A DNA stretch of 64,000 nt from DAOUJW01 sp034422115 (lineage in GTDB: Bacteria > Chloroflexota > Dehalococcoidia > Lucifugimonadales > UBA2985). Below are positions 16,547 through 25,499 of this stretch, piece after piece. The stretch is taken from positions 62,001 to 126,000 of the forward strand of contig DAOUJW010000025.1 of NCBI GenBank assembly GCA_034422115.1, given 5' to 3'. The position numbers and the translations under genes were made by a program. The notes under the pieces were generated by a model. The model was given only the letters and a program-made list of their open reading frames with translations, did no database searches and was not told the origin of the DNA. The first letter of the stretch is position 1. Each line of letters starts with the position of its first letter.

Positions 16547-17791
16547 ATGGACTGGGCATTGCCGTATACACCTGAGCAGGAAGAGTTCCGGAAGGAAGTG
16601 CGTGCCTGGCTGGCGGACAACATCCCCGAGGAGATGAAGGACCCGGTAGACGCCCGGGACTTCTCCAAGGAGCACTACCTGTTCTGGAGAGAGAAGCATC
16701 GTGAGATGGCCGCCAAGGGCTGGCTGTACCCCACCTTCCCCAAGGAGTACGGCGGGGGTGGGCTGTCGGGCGACCATGAGACCATCTTGGACGAGGAGTT
16801 CGCCAAGGCCAGGGTTGTCAGGGCCATGAACAACCAGACGGGCTTCCCCGCGCTCCTGGTGTGGACCACCGACGAGCAGAAGGAGAAGTTCCTTGCTCCC
16901 ATCCTGAGGGGCGAGAAGATCATGTGGCAGAAGTACACGGAGCCGCGCTCAGGCGCCGACCTGGCCAGCTACACCAGCAAAGCCGTACGCGACGGCGACG
17001 ACTGGCTGCTCACAGGTCAGAACGTCTTCATCAGCGGAAAGCCTCGGCCGGAGTGGGGCGTGGAAGGCCCCGACTACCTCTTCGGGCCAATGGTGACTGA
17101 CGACGACGCGCCACGCCACAGGAACATGGGCTACTTCATGATCCCGGTGCCGTCGGAGGGCATGGAGATAAGGGAGATGGAGCTCCTAGTGGGGCACGAC
17201 CAGCACGCGATCTTCATGGACAACGTGCGCGTCCCCGGCGACCACCTCATCGGCGGTGACCACCAGGGCTGGCAGGTAGCCAACACCGGCCTGGAGCAGG
17301 AGCACGGCGGTCGAGGCCGCGCCTTCCCCAGGGACGAGGTCGTGGACAACCTGGTGTCCTACGCCCGGGAGACCGAGCGCGACGGGTGCGTGATAGGCAG
17401 CGACCCGGTGACGCAGCAGACGACGATGGACAACGTAATCGACGCCCACGTCCAGAGCCTGCTGCTGAAGCGCACCTACTGGATGTACACCAACCGCATG
17501 GAGGTGCAGTACCAGGGCAACCTGTCCAACGTGCACGGCAGGGACTCCAGCCTGCGCATTACCAAGCGGGTCAGGGACGTCATGGGGCCGTACGCGATGG
17601 TTGACCGGAACGAGCCTGGCGTGCCCTTTGGCGGGACCCAGGAGGTGAACCAGCGCTCCAAGGCGGGGCAGAACCACGGGGCCGGCAGCACCAACATCGC
17701 CAGGGTGATTCTGGCGAGGCGTATCGGCATCAGCCGGACGCCGGAGAGGCCGTACCCGACCGCTGCGACGGCCACGCAGCATCTCGGCTAG
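16547..17791 (+). CDS. Acyl-CoA dehydrogenase 1
   Basis: This is a flavoenzyme of 414 residues that oxidises an acyl-CoA at the alpha-beta bond. The N-terminal helical domain begins YTPEQEEFRKEVRAWL. The middle domain has WQKYTEPRSGADLAS, the FAD- and substrate-contacting stretch, and a conserved NVRVPGDHLIG follows. The ATG at 16547 is used because AAAGGAGG precedes it; an upstream frame is longer but implausible. It is closely similar to the next gene along its full length. The particular acyl chain is unknown. Confidence 0.9.
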   Translation: MDWALPYTPEQEEFRKEVRAWLADNIPEEMKDPVDARDFSKEHYLFWREKHREMAAKGWLYPTFPKEYGGGGLSGDHETILDEEFAKARVVRAMNNQTGFPALLVWTTDEQKEKFLAPILRGEKIMWQKYTEPRSGADLASYTSKAVRDGDDWLLTGQNVFISGKPRPEWGVEGPDYLFGPMVTDDDAPRHRNMGYFMIPVPSEGMEIREMELLVGHDQHAIFMDNVRVPGDHLIGGDHQGWQVANTGLEQEHGGRGRAFPRDEVVDNLVSYARETERDGCVIGSDPVTQQTTMDNVIDAHVQSLLLKRTYWMYTNRMEVQYQGNLSNVHGRDSSLRITKRVRDVMGPYAMVDRNEPGVPFGGTQEVNQRSKAGQNHGAGSTNIARVILARRIGISRTPERPYPTAATATQHLG

Positions 17792-17804
17792 AATGTTTAG
17801 GGTT

Positions 17805-17845
17805 GGGGCAAGGTCTGAGTCGCCTGGCTTCACAGGCCTTGCCCC
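17805..17845 (+). terminator. Hairpin after acyl-CoA dehydrogenase 1
   Basis: GGGGCAAGG and CCTTGCCCC form a 9-base perfect stem, 13 bases after the stop. No T-run follows, so it may be a processing or attenuating hairpin instead of a strict intrinsic terminator. Confidence 0.45.
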
Positions 17846-17936
17846 GGCGCTTGACATAGGTTAAGATGACGCGGGTTGAATGCGCCACGAGGCGCATTGA
17901 CGCGCGTCGGAATTTTGAGACAGAAGGAGGGTATCT

Positions 17937-19178
17937 GTGGACTTTGCATACGCATACACGGAAGAACAGCAGAGGTTCCGGCAGGAGGTCAGGGACTGGA
18001 TAGCCAAGAACGTCCCGGACGAGATGAGAGATCCTGAGGACGGCCGGAACTTCACCGAGGAGCAGTGGGCCTTCTGGCGTGAGAAGCACAAGGAAATGGC
18101 CGCAATGGGCTGGCTGTTCCCAACCTACCCGTCTGAGTACGGCGGCGGTGGGCTGTCAGGCGACCACGAGGCCATTCTGGGTGAGGAGTTCCGCGACGCT
18201 CGGGTGCCGTGGAGCGGCTCGTCCCTGCTCTTTGCCACGCTGCTTGTGTGGGGCACTGAGGAGCAGAGGCAGAAGTTCCTTGTACCACTGCTGAAGGGTG
18301 AGAAGACGTCCTGGCAGAAGCTGACGGAGCCGAAGGGCGGCGCAGACCTGGCCAACTACCAGAGCCGTGCGGTACGCGACGGCGACGACTGGCTGCTGAC
18401 GGGTTCCAACGTCTTCATCAGCGGCCGGCCGCGGCCGGGCTGGCAGCCGGCGGGCCCGGACTACCTGTACGGGCCAATGCTGACGGACCCGGACGCCCCC
18501 AGGCACAGGAACCTGGGCTACTTCATCATCCCCGTGCCGTCTGAGGGCCTGGATGTCAAGGAGATGGAGCTTCTCCCCGGCCATGACCAGCACGCCATCT
18601 TCATGGACAACGTGCGGGTGCCTGGCGACCACCTGATCGGCGGCGAGACCCAGGGCTGGCAGGTCATGGGCGCTCACCTTGAGCAGGAGCACGGCGGTCG
18701 AGGCCGCGCCGTCCCCAGGGACGAGCTTGTGGACGACCTGGTCAACTACACCAAGGTGGCCAAAAACGACACCGGCACGCTCGGAAGCGACCCCTGGATT
18801 CAGCAGACGGCCATGGAAGCCGTCATCGACGCCCACCGCGACGACCTGCTGGCGCGGCGCACCTACTGGATGTATCAGAGCCGCATGGAGATCAACTTCC
18901 AGGGCAACATGTCCAACGTCCACGGCAGGGAGTCCAGTCTCCGCAACGCCCGCAGGATCCGGGAGATCATGGGCATGAACGCCTTCATCGACAGCAAGGA
19001 GCCCGGCGTACGCAACGGCGGCGCGCAGGAAGTGAACCAGCGCAGCAGGGCCGGACAGAACCACGCCGGCGGCAGCACCAACATCGCGAAGGTTATCCTC
19101 TCCCGGCGCATCGGCATCAGCCGGACCCAGGAGCGGGCTGCCCCCACGCCTTCCACTGCCACCGCCCACGGCAGCTAG
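17937..19178 (+). CDS. Acyl-CoA dehydrogenase 2 (paralogue of 1)
   Basis: The 413-residue product matches the preceding dehydrogenase over its full length, sharing YTEEQQRFRQEVRDW, WQKLTEPKGGADLAN, GHDQHAIFMDNVRVPGDHLIG and the same C-terminal GSTNIA..ILSRRIGISRT segment. It starts at GTG behind GAAGGAGGG. The two genes look like an old tandem duplication with diverged specificity, or may encode a hetero-oligomer. Between the two genes is a hairpin but no clear second promoter. Confidence 0.9.
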   Translation: MDFAYAYTEEQQRFRQEVRDWIAKNVPDEMRDPEDGRNFTEEQWAFWREKHKEMAAMGWLFPTYPSEYGGGGLSGDHEAILGEEFRDARVPWSGSSLLFATLLVWGTEEQRQKFLVPLLKGEKTSWQKLTEPKGGADLANYQSRAVRDGDDWLLTGSNVFISGRPRPGWQPAGPDYLYGPMLTDPDAPRHRNLGYFIIPVPSEGLDVKEMELLPGHDQHAIFMDNVRVPGDHLIGGETQGWQVMGAHLEQEHGGRGRAVPRDELVDDLVNYTKVAKNDTGTLGSDPWIQQTAMEAVIDAHRDDLLARRTYWMYQSRMEINFQGNMSNVHGRESSLRNARRIREIMGMNAFIDSKEPGVRNGGAQEVNQRSRAGQNHAGGSTNIAKVILSRRIGISRTQERAAPTPSTATAHGS

Positions 19179-19205
19179 GCGCACGGCTAGACATAGCTTA
19201 AACAA

Positions 19206-19232
19206 GCAGGGCCTCCACACTGGAGGCCCTGC
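19206..19232 (+). terminator. Hairpin after acyl-CoA dehydrogenase 2
   Basis: An 11-base perfect stem (GCAGGGCCTCC / GGAGGCCCTGC) with a five-base loop lies 27 bases after the stop. It is strong but lacks a U-tract. Confidence 0.6.
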
Positions 19233-19400
19233 GGTATTCTCCATAAGCGTTGGCATACCAACGCTGGGTGTAATGCCACTTCTTGCCCGCTCATGGTGAG
19301 CCTGTCGAACCATTTGAGCGGGCAGGCTGTAGGCGTAGTTGCCCCCGCTCATGTCCTTCGACAAGCTTAGGATGAGCGGTATGGTCCGATAACTCCCACA
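19233..19400. repeat. Three-hairpin dispersed repeat (family B), copy 1
   Basis: The element contains a hairpin AGCGTTGG-CATA-CCAACGCT at 19247-19266. A CCCGCTCATGGTGAGCCTGT hairpin closes with TTGAGCGGG, and a third hairpin around CTTCGACAAGCTTAGGATGAG follows. Related copies lie near 30886, 35024, 38186, 49072 and 53431. Confidence 0.7.
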
Positions 19401-19456
19401 CATACTGAGATTATCGGCCCTGCTCGGCTTGTTGGTCTTAAGGTCTGTCCCAAGCG

Positions 19457-20977
19457 CTACTGCTCAGCGTCTCTGATTCGAATCATGAGCTGGTCTCCGT
19501 TCTGCCACGGCTGCTGTGGGACGTTCCACGTCAGTGTTCCGTCACCACCTCGCGTCTGAGCGTCGTCAAAGGAGAGGCTCAGAGTCACTGAGCCGTCAAG
19601 GGCGATGAAGTCAATGCGTTTCTCTGCAAGGGACACGGCGGGAGTCAACTCCATCGTCACGACACCATCTTCCCACTTCAAGGCTAGAATCGTTGCCTGT
19701 ACTCCGTTGGCGGAGAACGCAGCCGGCTCCAGGGTTCCGGCGTTCTCGGTGTAGCCCACGGCAGTGACAGATGCGCCTGGGTCAAACAGCGCCTCGTGCA
19801 CCGTGCCGTCAGGAGCCCCCACAGCGACTGTTCCCTCCGAGTACGGCTCAGGGATAAAACCGCATGGCGCGTCGAGATAGTGCTGGACGCGATACTGGAA
19901 CTCATATCTGCCCTCCGGGAGGGGTCTCAGGATCGCGATGACTCGGTCGTAACCGTCTCTGGGGTTGGAGTCTGTGTACTCCAAAAATGATTGGAATGAC
20001 CTAGAGTGCGTACCTGTGAACCAGGACCTGAAGAGGGTTGGATCTTCAAAGAATGGGCCATGCCTGTAAATCTCGGTCCCCGCCGGCAGCCCTGACTGTA
20101 TGGCTCTCAAATGTTGAAACGGAGTGTAGGGTACAGCGCGCCGGTAGCGCTCGTGGAGCAGCTTGTCGCGGATACATTGGACGTAACCTTCTACGCCTGC
20201 GCCCGCGGCAAGAGTGTCCTCCATCTCGGCAATGCCGGAACGCAGCTCCGCCAGCGAAACGACCGCGGGAGGCGACGCGGAGCCGTCAGTTACGAACTCC
20301 TGGCTGGCAGCAGCAGACGGCTCAGTGGCCGGCAGCCATGCCCGGCTCAAGGTGTCGATGGCGTAGTCCCACTCAGTCTCCACGCCGTAGTTGGACAGAT
20401 TGAACTCCAAGGCCGTCTCATTTTGTCCCTGGGCGTCGACCGGCATGGAAGAATTGTTCAGGAAGAGGACACCCTGACGGTCGTCCCAGGCCGTTTTCCT
20501 CTGCATCAGCCGCAGGTCGGCGAACACCCGGGCTTCGGACTGCGTTGTATAGGTGTGCCTGCCGCGCACTATGACGACAATCTCGGCCGGGCCGTTCCCT
20601 TTCAGGTACTCGTGGGCTATGAAACGCAGCATCTGCAATGCCCGGTAGGTTGGGGCAATCCCCGGACCGCTTGACGCCGTCTCTGTGCCCGCCGTGGCGG
20701 ATATCAGGGAAGCGCGTACGATTAAGTCTGAGGCAAAAATCTGCTCTTCAAGTGAAGGGGAGACGCGTGATACGGGATTGATGAGCTCAGAGAGGACCTC
20801 CGGAGTCGGGCTGGGAGCCAGGAGTACAGGTGACTCTGGCGTAGTTTGTACAGCAGAGGCGTCAGGGGAAGCGTCGGCCATCGGCTCTCCGCCCGACGTG
20901 CATGACGCGACACTGGCCGCGCTGGCCAGGAGCGCCAGCGCCAAGATGGTCGAGCAGAGCCGTCTTCTTCCAAACAT
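19457..20977 (-). CDS. Uncharacterised lipoprotein
   Basis: This is a 506-residue predicted lipoprotein. The signal peptide (MFGRRRLCSTILALALLASA) ends in a VASC lipobox, so Cys at about 26 would be lipid-anchored. A Ser/Thr/Pro/Ala-rich linker follows to about residue 60. The mature part has beta-rich segments (EIVVIVRGRHTY, EFQYRVQHYLDAPC, GTLTWNVPQQPW) but no domain I recognise. It stands alone, with a repeat element downstream and the yqeK gene upstream on the same strand. The function is unknown. Confidence 0.75.
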   Translation of the reverse strand: MFGRRRLCSTILALALLASAASVASCTSGGEPMADASPDASAVQTTPESPVLLAPSPTPEVLSELINPVSRVSPSLEEQIFASDLIVRASLISATAGTETASSGPGIAPTYRALQMLRFIAHEYLKGNGPAEIVVIVRGRHTYTTQSEARVFADLRLMQRKTAWDDRQGVLFLNNSSMPVDAQGQNETALEFNLSNYGVETEWDYAIDTLSRAWLPATEPSAAASQEFVTDGSASPPAVVSLAELRSGIAEMEDTLAAGAGVEGYVQCIRDKLLHERYRRAVPYTPFQHLRAIQSGLPAGTEIYRHGPFFEDPTLFRSWFTGTHSRSFQSFLEYTDSNPRDGYDRVIAILRPLPEGRYEFQYRVQHYLDAPCGFIPEPYSEGTVAVGAPDGTVHEALFDPGASVTAVGYTENAGTLEPAAFSANGVQATILALKWEDGVVTMELTPAVSLAEKRIDFIALDGSVTLSLSFDDAQTRGGDGTLTWNVPQQPWQNGDQLMIRIRDAEQ

Positions 20978-21026
20978 TCATCATCCTGGGTTTAGAGTTC
21001 TCATTGGTCTGCGACCGGCGCTCGCC

Positions 21027-21629
21027 TCAACGTCGCGCCGAGCTCCGCGCAGAGGACTCCAGCAGGTAGTTGAGGCCCTCTATGGACGCCGGATGTATGA
21101 GCTGATTCCCTTTCAGGAGGGACGCAATTTCCTCCTGGATGAACACTAGGACGGCGTCGTCAAGGTTCTCTTTGGACAGGTTGTGTACCCTCTCCTGGAA
21201 GGGGTATCTGCCAGCCTTGTGCTTGTCCAGCTTGTCGGCCAGGAAGGCTATCTTGGCCACCGGCCCCAGGCCCCGGTTGAAGGTGGAGTGCCAGTGGACG
21301 GCCTCCAGAATCTCCGGGTCCTCAATGCCGCACTCCCGGCGAAGTATCTCGGCTCCAACCGGCCCGTGCAGAAGTACCGGCACCTTATCGTCCACCGGAT
21401 GGATGTCCAGGCCATAGGCTCGCGCCTGGTCCCGTAGCTCGTCCTCCTTCATGGCGCGGGCTATGTCGTGGGCGGCGGACGCCACCTCCGCCTTGGCGGG
21501 GTCAACGCCGTGGATTCCTGCCAGATCCAGGGCTATCTCGCGCACCGTGGCCGCGTGTCGCCGCAGGCCGTCGGGCAGGGCGTCTAGGCGGGCTTCCAGT
21601 CTTGGGTTGTGTGGAGACAGCGTAAGCAT
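21027..21629 (-). CDS. yqeK: HD-domain hydrolase, YqeK-like (Ap4A hydrolase)
   Basis: This 200-residue HD-superfamily protein has metal-binding positions in RRHAATVREIALDLA, AAHDIARAM, LLHGPVGAEIL and AVHWHST. This pattern matches YqeK, a symmetrical diadenosine tetraphosphate hydrolase often found next to nadD or rsfS. Those partners are not seen here. The protein has a few extra residues at the C-terminus. Confidence 0.82.
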   Translation of the reverse strand: MLTLSPHNPRLEARLDALPDGLRRHAATVREIALDLAGIHGVDPAKAEVASAAHDIARAMKEDELRDQARAYGLDIHPVDDKVPVLLHGPVGAEILRRECGIEDPEILEAVHWHSTFNRGLGPVAKIAFLADKLDKHKAGRYPFQERVHNLSKENLDDAVLVFIQEEIASLLKGNQLIHPASIEGLNYLLESSARSSARR

Positions 21630-21746
21630 TCGGCTTGCTCCAACTCAGAGAGAGTGGTCTATCGAGATGATAGCAAGTCGCTGTCCGCGTTGACACCCCT
21701 GATACCCTCTGCTACGCTTAAATCAGGTCGTCTTCACGGGGGTGAT

Positions 21747-22694
21747 ATGATCCTGGTAACCGGGGCGTCCGGCTTTCTTGGGAGGAACGTGGTCAAGGCC
21801 CTGCGCACCCGTGGAGAGGCGGTTCGCTGCTTGGTGCGCAGCCCGGCCAGGGCCGGTATCGTGACCGACTACGGCGTGGAGCTGGCCTTCGGCGACATTC
21901 TCGACCCACCGAGCCTGCAAATGGCCATGCGCGGCGTCGACTCGGTGGTGCATCTTGTCGCCGTAATCCGCGAGAAGGGCCGGGTCACCTTCGACCGCAT
22001 AAACCGGCAGGGTACGGAGACGGTGGTGCAGGCGGCTCGCGAGGCGGGAGTTGGGCACTTCGTACACGTGAGCGCCATCGGCGTACAGGAGAACCCTGCC
22101 TACCAGTACCTCAACTCCAAGTGGCAGGGCGAGCAGGAGGTGATCAGGGGAGGCGTGGCCTACACCATCATACGACCCTCCATCCTGTTCGGGCCCGGAG
22201 ACGAGTTCATAAACACCCTTGCGGGAGTGGTGAGGTCATTTCCCATAGTGCCGGTGGCGGGCGACGGCAAGGTTCGATTCCAGCCCATATCGGTGGAGGA
22301 GGTGGGGGGAATGGTATCTGCGGTTGCGGGCAATCCCCGTTTCGGCGGACGGATTATTGAGGTTGGGGGGCCTGACCACCTCACATACAACGAAATTTTG
22401 GATATAATAGCCAGAACCCTTAAAGTAAGGCGGCTGAAGGCGCACCTGCCGGTGCCGCTTATGAAGCTTATGACGCGAGTAATGGAGGGAGTCCTGCCCA
22501 ACCCCCCGGCGACATCGAGCCAGCTGGAGCTGCTTTCGCTGGATAACGTCACGGACCTGGACTCGGTGGAGCGCGCCTTCAGGATGAAACCCAGGCCTAT
22601 GGAGGGCAACATCGGTTACATCCGAGACGCGTCCCGCTTGGACTCGCTGAGAATAGCTATGGGCTTCACGCCCAAGCGCATAAGGGACCACTAG
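21747..22694 (+). CDS. NAD(P)H-binding protein, complex I NDUFA9-like
   Basis: This 315-residue extended/atypical SDR protein begins at an ATG preceded by GGGGGTG. The Rossmann motif is GASGFLGRNVV at residues 6-16. It continues with VDSVVHLVAVIREKG, the VSAIGVQ strand and a PSILFGPGD loop, typical of the NDUFA9-like SDR subgroup. Relatives bind NAD(P)H and serve respiratory complex assembly or quinone-linked reactions, but the substrate is unknown. folC follows after eight bases, so they may share a transcript. Confidence 0.82.
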   Translation: MILVTGASGFLGRNVVKALRTRGEAVRCLVRSPARAGIVTDYGVELAFGDILDPPSLQMAMRGVDSVVHLVAVIREKGRVTFDRINRQGTETVVQAAREAGVGHFVHVSAIGVQENPAYQYLNSKWQGEQEVIRGGVAYTIIRPSILFGPGDEFINTLAGVVRSFPIVPVAGDGKVRFQPISVEEVGGMVSAVAGNPRFGGRIIEVGGPDHLTYNEILDIIARTLKVRRLKAHLPVPLMKLMTRVMEGVLPNPPATSSQLELLSLDNVTDLDSVERAFRMKPRPMEGNIGYIRDASRLDSLRIAMGFTPKRIRDH

Positions 22695-22702
22695 GGAGCA
22701 GG

Positions 22703-24079
22703 ATGGACTACAGAGAAGCCGTAGACAGGATCATGGGGCTGGTGGACTACGAGCGCCCCGCCACAATCCCCGGGCAGCAGCCCCGCTACGACCTGAGCAG
22801 GATTGGCGCGTTTCTGGAGATTCTCGGCAATCCACATCTGGGTATCCCCACCGTCCACGTCGCAGGGACCAAGGGCAAGGGCAGCACCTCCGCTATGGTG
22901 TCCTCCATCCTGACCGCCGCGGGCTACAATCCGGGCATGTTCTCGTCGCCCCACATGCACACCTTCCGCGAGAGAATAAGGGTCGGCGGAGAGCCGGTGC
23001 CTGAGGGCGACTTCGCGCGTCTGGTGGAGGAGCTTTGGCCCACCCTGGAGCGCGTGGTAGCCGAGGGCCACGGGCGCGTGACCCTCTTCGAGCTGATTAC
23101 GGCCATGGCGTTCCACCACTTCCGAGCCCAGGGTCTGGGCGCGCAGGTGATAGAGGTCGGGCTGGGCGGCAGGCTGGACACGACGAACGTGCTGCAGCCC
23201 CTTGTCTGCGGCATCACCTCCATCGGCCTGGACCACACGGAGGTGCTGGGCGACACCATTGAGCTGATTGCGGGGGAGAAGGCGGGCATCATCAAGCCGG
23301 GAGTGCCCGTGGTCACGTCACCTCAAAAGCCGGAGGCGCTGGCCGTCATACGAGAGGTCGCCGGGAGGCAGGGCAGCGCGCTCACGGAGGTGGGAAGAGA
23401 CATAAGGTTGGAGGAGGGTGAGACCTCCCTTGACGGCCAGGCGTTCAGCCTGGAGACCCCCAGGGGCGTATACCGGTTGGAGACACCCCTTCTGGGCAGG
23501 TACCAGGTGGAGAACGCAGGCGTGGCGGTGGGGCTGGTGGAATCTCTGGTAGATAGCGGGTTGAACATCAGCGAGGAGCACATCAGGGAGGGCCTCAGGC
23601 GCGTCGAGTGGCCGTGCCGTATGGAGGTCTTGCAGAAAGCCCCCCTGCTGATAGTGGACGGCGCTCACAACCCCCACTCCGCCGGGCGCATAGTGGAGGC
23701 GGTCAAGGACATGTTCCCGGAGCGCGGCGTGACGCTGATAGTCGGGGTGTCCGGCAACAAGGACCTGCCCGGGCTGGTGGATGAACTGGCGAAGCTGGAG
23801 TCCAAGGCGGTTATAGCGACCAGGTCGCGTCACCCACGAGCGGCCAGCCCGGAGCGAATCGCTCAGACCTTCGCAGCCTACACCGACCGGATGCGCCAGG
23901 CGGAGACCGTGTCGCAGGCGCTGGACATGGCCTTTGACATGGCCGGTGATGGAGACCTGATTCTGACCACGGGGTCGCTTTTCGTGGCGGCGGAGGCCAG
24001 AGAGGTAATCAAGGGAATCGAGCCGGAGCTTTATCCGGTCATCGAGCCTCAGACCACTTCGACTGCTCCGGGTGGCTAG
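22703..24079 (+). CDS. folC: Bifunctional folylpolyglutamate / dihydrofolate synthase
   Basis: The 458-residue enzyme adds glutamate to folates and probably to dihydropteroate. Its P-loop is VAGTKGKGST near residues 53-62. The Mur-ligase-type central domain has FSSPHMHTFRERI and EVGLGGRLDTTN, and the C-terminal domain has VDGAHNPHSA. Length and motif order are standard. The ATG follows GGGAGCAGG. fabF follows after a 45-base gap. Confidence 0.92.
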   Translation: MDYREAVDRIMGLVDYERPATIPGQQPRYDLSRIGAFLEILGNPHLGIPTVHVAGTKGKGSTSAMVSSILTAAGYNPGMFSSPHMHTFRERIRVGGEPVPEGDFARLVEELWPTLERVVAEGHGRVTLFELITAMAFHHFRAQGLGAQVIEVGLGGRLDTTNVLQPLVCGITSIGLDHTEVLGDTIELIAGEKAGIIKPGVPVVTSPQKPEALAVIREVAGRQGSALTEVGRDIRLEEGETSLDGQAFSLETPRGVYRLETPLLGRYQVENAGVAVGLVESLVDSGLNISEEHIREGLRRVEWPCRMEVLQKAPLLIVDGAHNPHSAGRIVEAVKDMFPERGVTLIVGVSGNKDLPGLVDELAKLESKAVIATRSRHPRAASPERIAQTFAAYTDRMRQAETVSQALDMAFDMAGDGDLILTTGSLFVAAEAREVIKGIEPELYPVIEPQTTSTAPGG

Positions 24080-24124
24080 GCGTACGTCAGTCGTGAGTAG
24101 TAATCATATTTGGAGAGAGATTTG

Positions 24125-25372
24125 ATGAAGGACAGAAAAAGAGTTGTAGTCACAGGCATGGGCGCGGTCACTCCGCTGGGCAACACGGTGCAGGAGTTCT
24201 GGGACGGCCTGGTGGCCGGCCGGTCTGGCATAACCCCGATGACGCTTTGCGACCCGTCGGCGTTCCCGTGCCAGATCGCAGGCGAGGTCAAGGGCTTCGA
24301 CCCCGGCGCGTATATCAACCCTCGTGAGGCCCGTCGGATGGCGCGCTTCAGCCAGCTGGCCCTGGCTTCGGCGCAGATGGCCGTGGAGGACGCGGGTCTG
24401 GACCTGGACAAAGAGGACCAGGAGAGGGTGGGCGTCCTGCTGGGCACCGGCATTGGCAGCCTGCCCACGACCCAGGAGACGTGCCAGGACATGCTCTCCA
24501 AGGGCGGCATGAAGATAAATCCCTTCTTCATTCCGATGATCCTGCCCAACATGGCGGCCGCCAACATCGCCCGGATATTCGGGGCCAAGGGCTACAACTC
24601 CACCGTGATAACCGCCTGCGCAGCCTCCAACCAGTCCATCGGAGAAGCGACCGAGGCCATCCGGCGCGGTGCGGTGGACATCGTTCTGACGGGCGGCACG
24701 GAGGCCGGAATCAGCGAGCTTGGGCTGTCGGGCTTCTGCATTCTCAAGGCCCTGAGCACCCGCAACGAGCAGCCGGACAAGGCCAGCCGCCCATTTGACG
24801 CCGAGCGGGACGGCTTTGTGCCCGCGGAGGGCGCGGCCATCCTGATTATTGAGAGCCTGGAGCACGCCCTGGACAGGGGCGCGCCAATCCTGGCGGAGGT
24901 GGCGGGCTACGGCACGTCCTGCGACGCCTTCCACGCAGTCCAGCCGGACGAGACGGGCGAAGGGGCGGCGCGCGCCATGCGGTGGGCCCTGGAAGACGCC
25001 GGCACGCCGCCGGAGGCCATCGACTACATCAACGCCCACGGCACGTCCACTCCCCTTAATGACGCCATTGAGACTATGGCCATCAAGACCATCTTCGGGG
25101 AGCGCGCCTACAAGGTCCCCATAAGCTCCACCAAGTCCATGGTGGGGCACGCCCTGGGCGGCGCGGGCGCGCTGGAGGCCGTGGCCTGCATCAAGAGCAT
25201 CACGGACGGTGTTATACACCCCACGGTGAACCAGGAGAACCCGGACCCGTCCTGTGACCTGGACTACGTGCCCAACGTGGCGCGGCAGCAGCGCGTGGAC
25301 GTTGCCCTGTCCAACTCCTTTGGCTTTGGCGGGCAGAACACCTGCACGGTGTTCAGGCGATACGCGGAGTAG
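24125..25372 (+). CDS. fabF: Beta-ketoacyl-ACP synthase II
   Basis: This condensing enzyme of fatty acid elongation is 415 residues long. The catalytic triad is visible as Cys165 in TACAAS, His305 in NAHGTST and His342 in GHALGGAG, as in FabF. A TTG at 24110 gives a longer frame, but the ATG at 24125 has GGAGAGA at the right distance. No acyl carrier protein gene is visible in the window. Confidence 0.93.
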   Translation: MKDRKRVVVTGMGAVTPLGNTVQEFWDGLVAGRSGITPMTLCDPSAFPCQIAGEVKGFDPGAYINPREARRMARFSQLALASAQMAVEDAGLDLDKEDQERVGVLLGTGIGSLPTTQETCQDMLSKGGMKINPFFIPMILPNMAAANIARIFGAKGYNSTVITACAASNQSIGEATEAIRRGAVDIVLTGGTEAGISELGLSGFCILKALSTRNEQPDKASRPFDAERDGFVPAEGAAILIIESLEHALDRGAPILAEVAGYGTSCDAFHAVQPDETGEGAARAMRWALEDAGTPPEAIDYINAHGTSTPLNDAIETMAIKTIFGERAYKVPISSTKSMVGHALGGAGALEAVACIKSITDGVIHPTVNQENPDPSCDLDYVPNVARQQRVDVALSNSFGFGGQNTCTVFRRYAE

Positions 25373-25389
25373 AAAACCTCTAAAAGACC

Positions 25390-25455
25390 GTCGTTCCTGC
25401 GTAAGCAGGAACCTCTGCCCCATACTTTCAGATTCCTGCTTACGCAGGAATGACG
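25390..25455. repeat. Paired hairpin repeat (family A)
   Basis: CGTTCCTGCGTAAGCAGGAA and ATTCCTGCTTACGCAGGAAT lie 20 bases apart between the convergent fabF and selA genes. It is the same family as 14905, 31816, 49890, 54961 and 63149. Confidence 0.75.
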
Positions 25456-25499
25456 AAAGGGTGGAATGATGCCTTGCTTGTTCAGAGGCTTACTGGAGG

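Noticed and set aside
24104..25423. 439-codon open frame on the minus strand
   Set aside because: It is antisense to fabF, whose catalytic triad is intact. The frame has low-complexity His/Gly/Val content and no motif.
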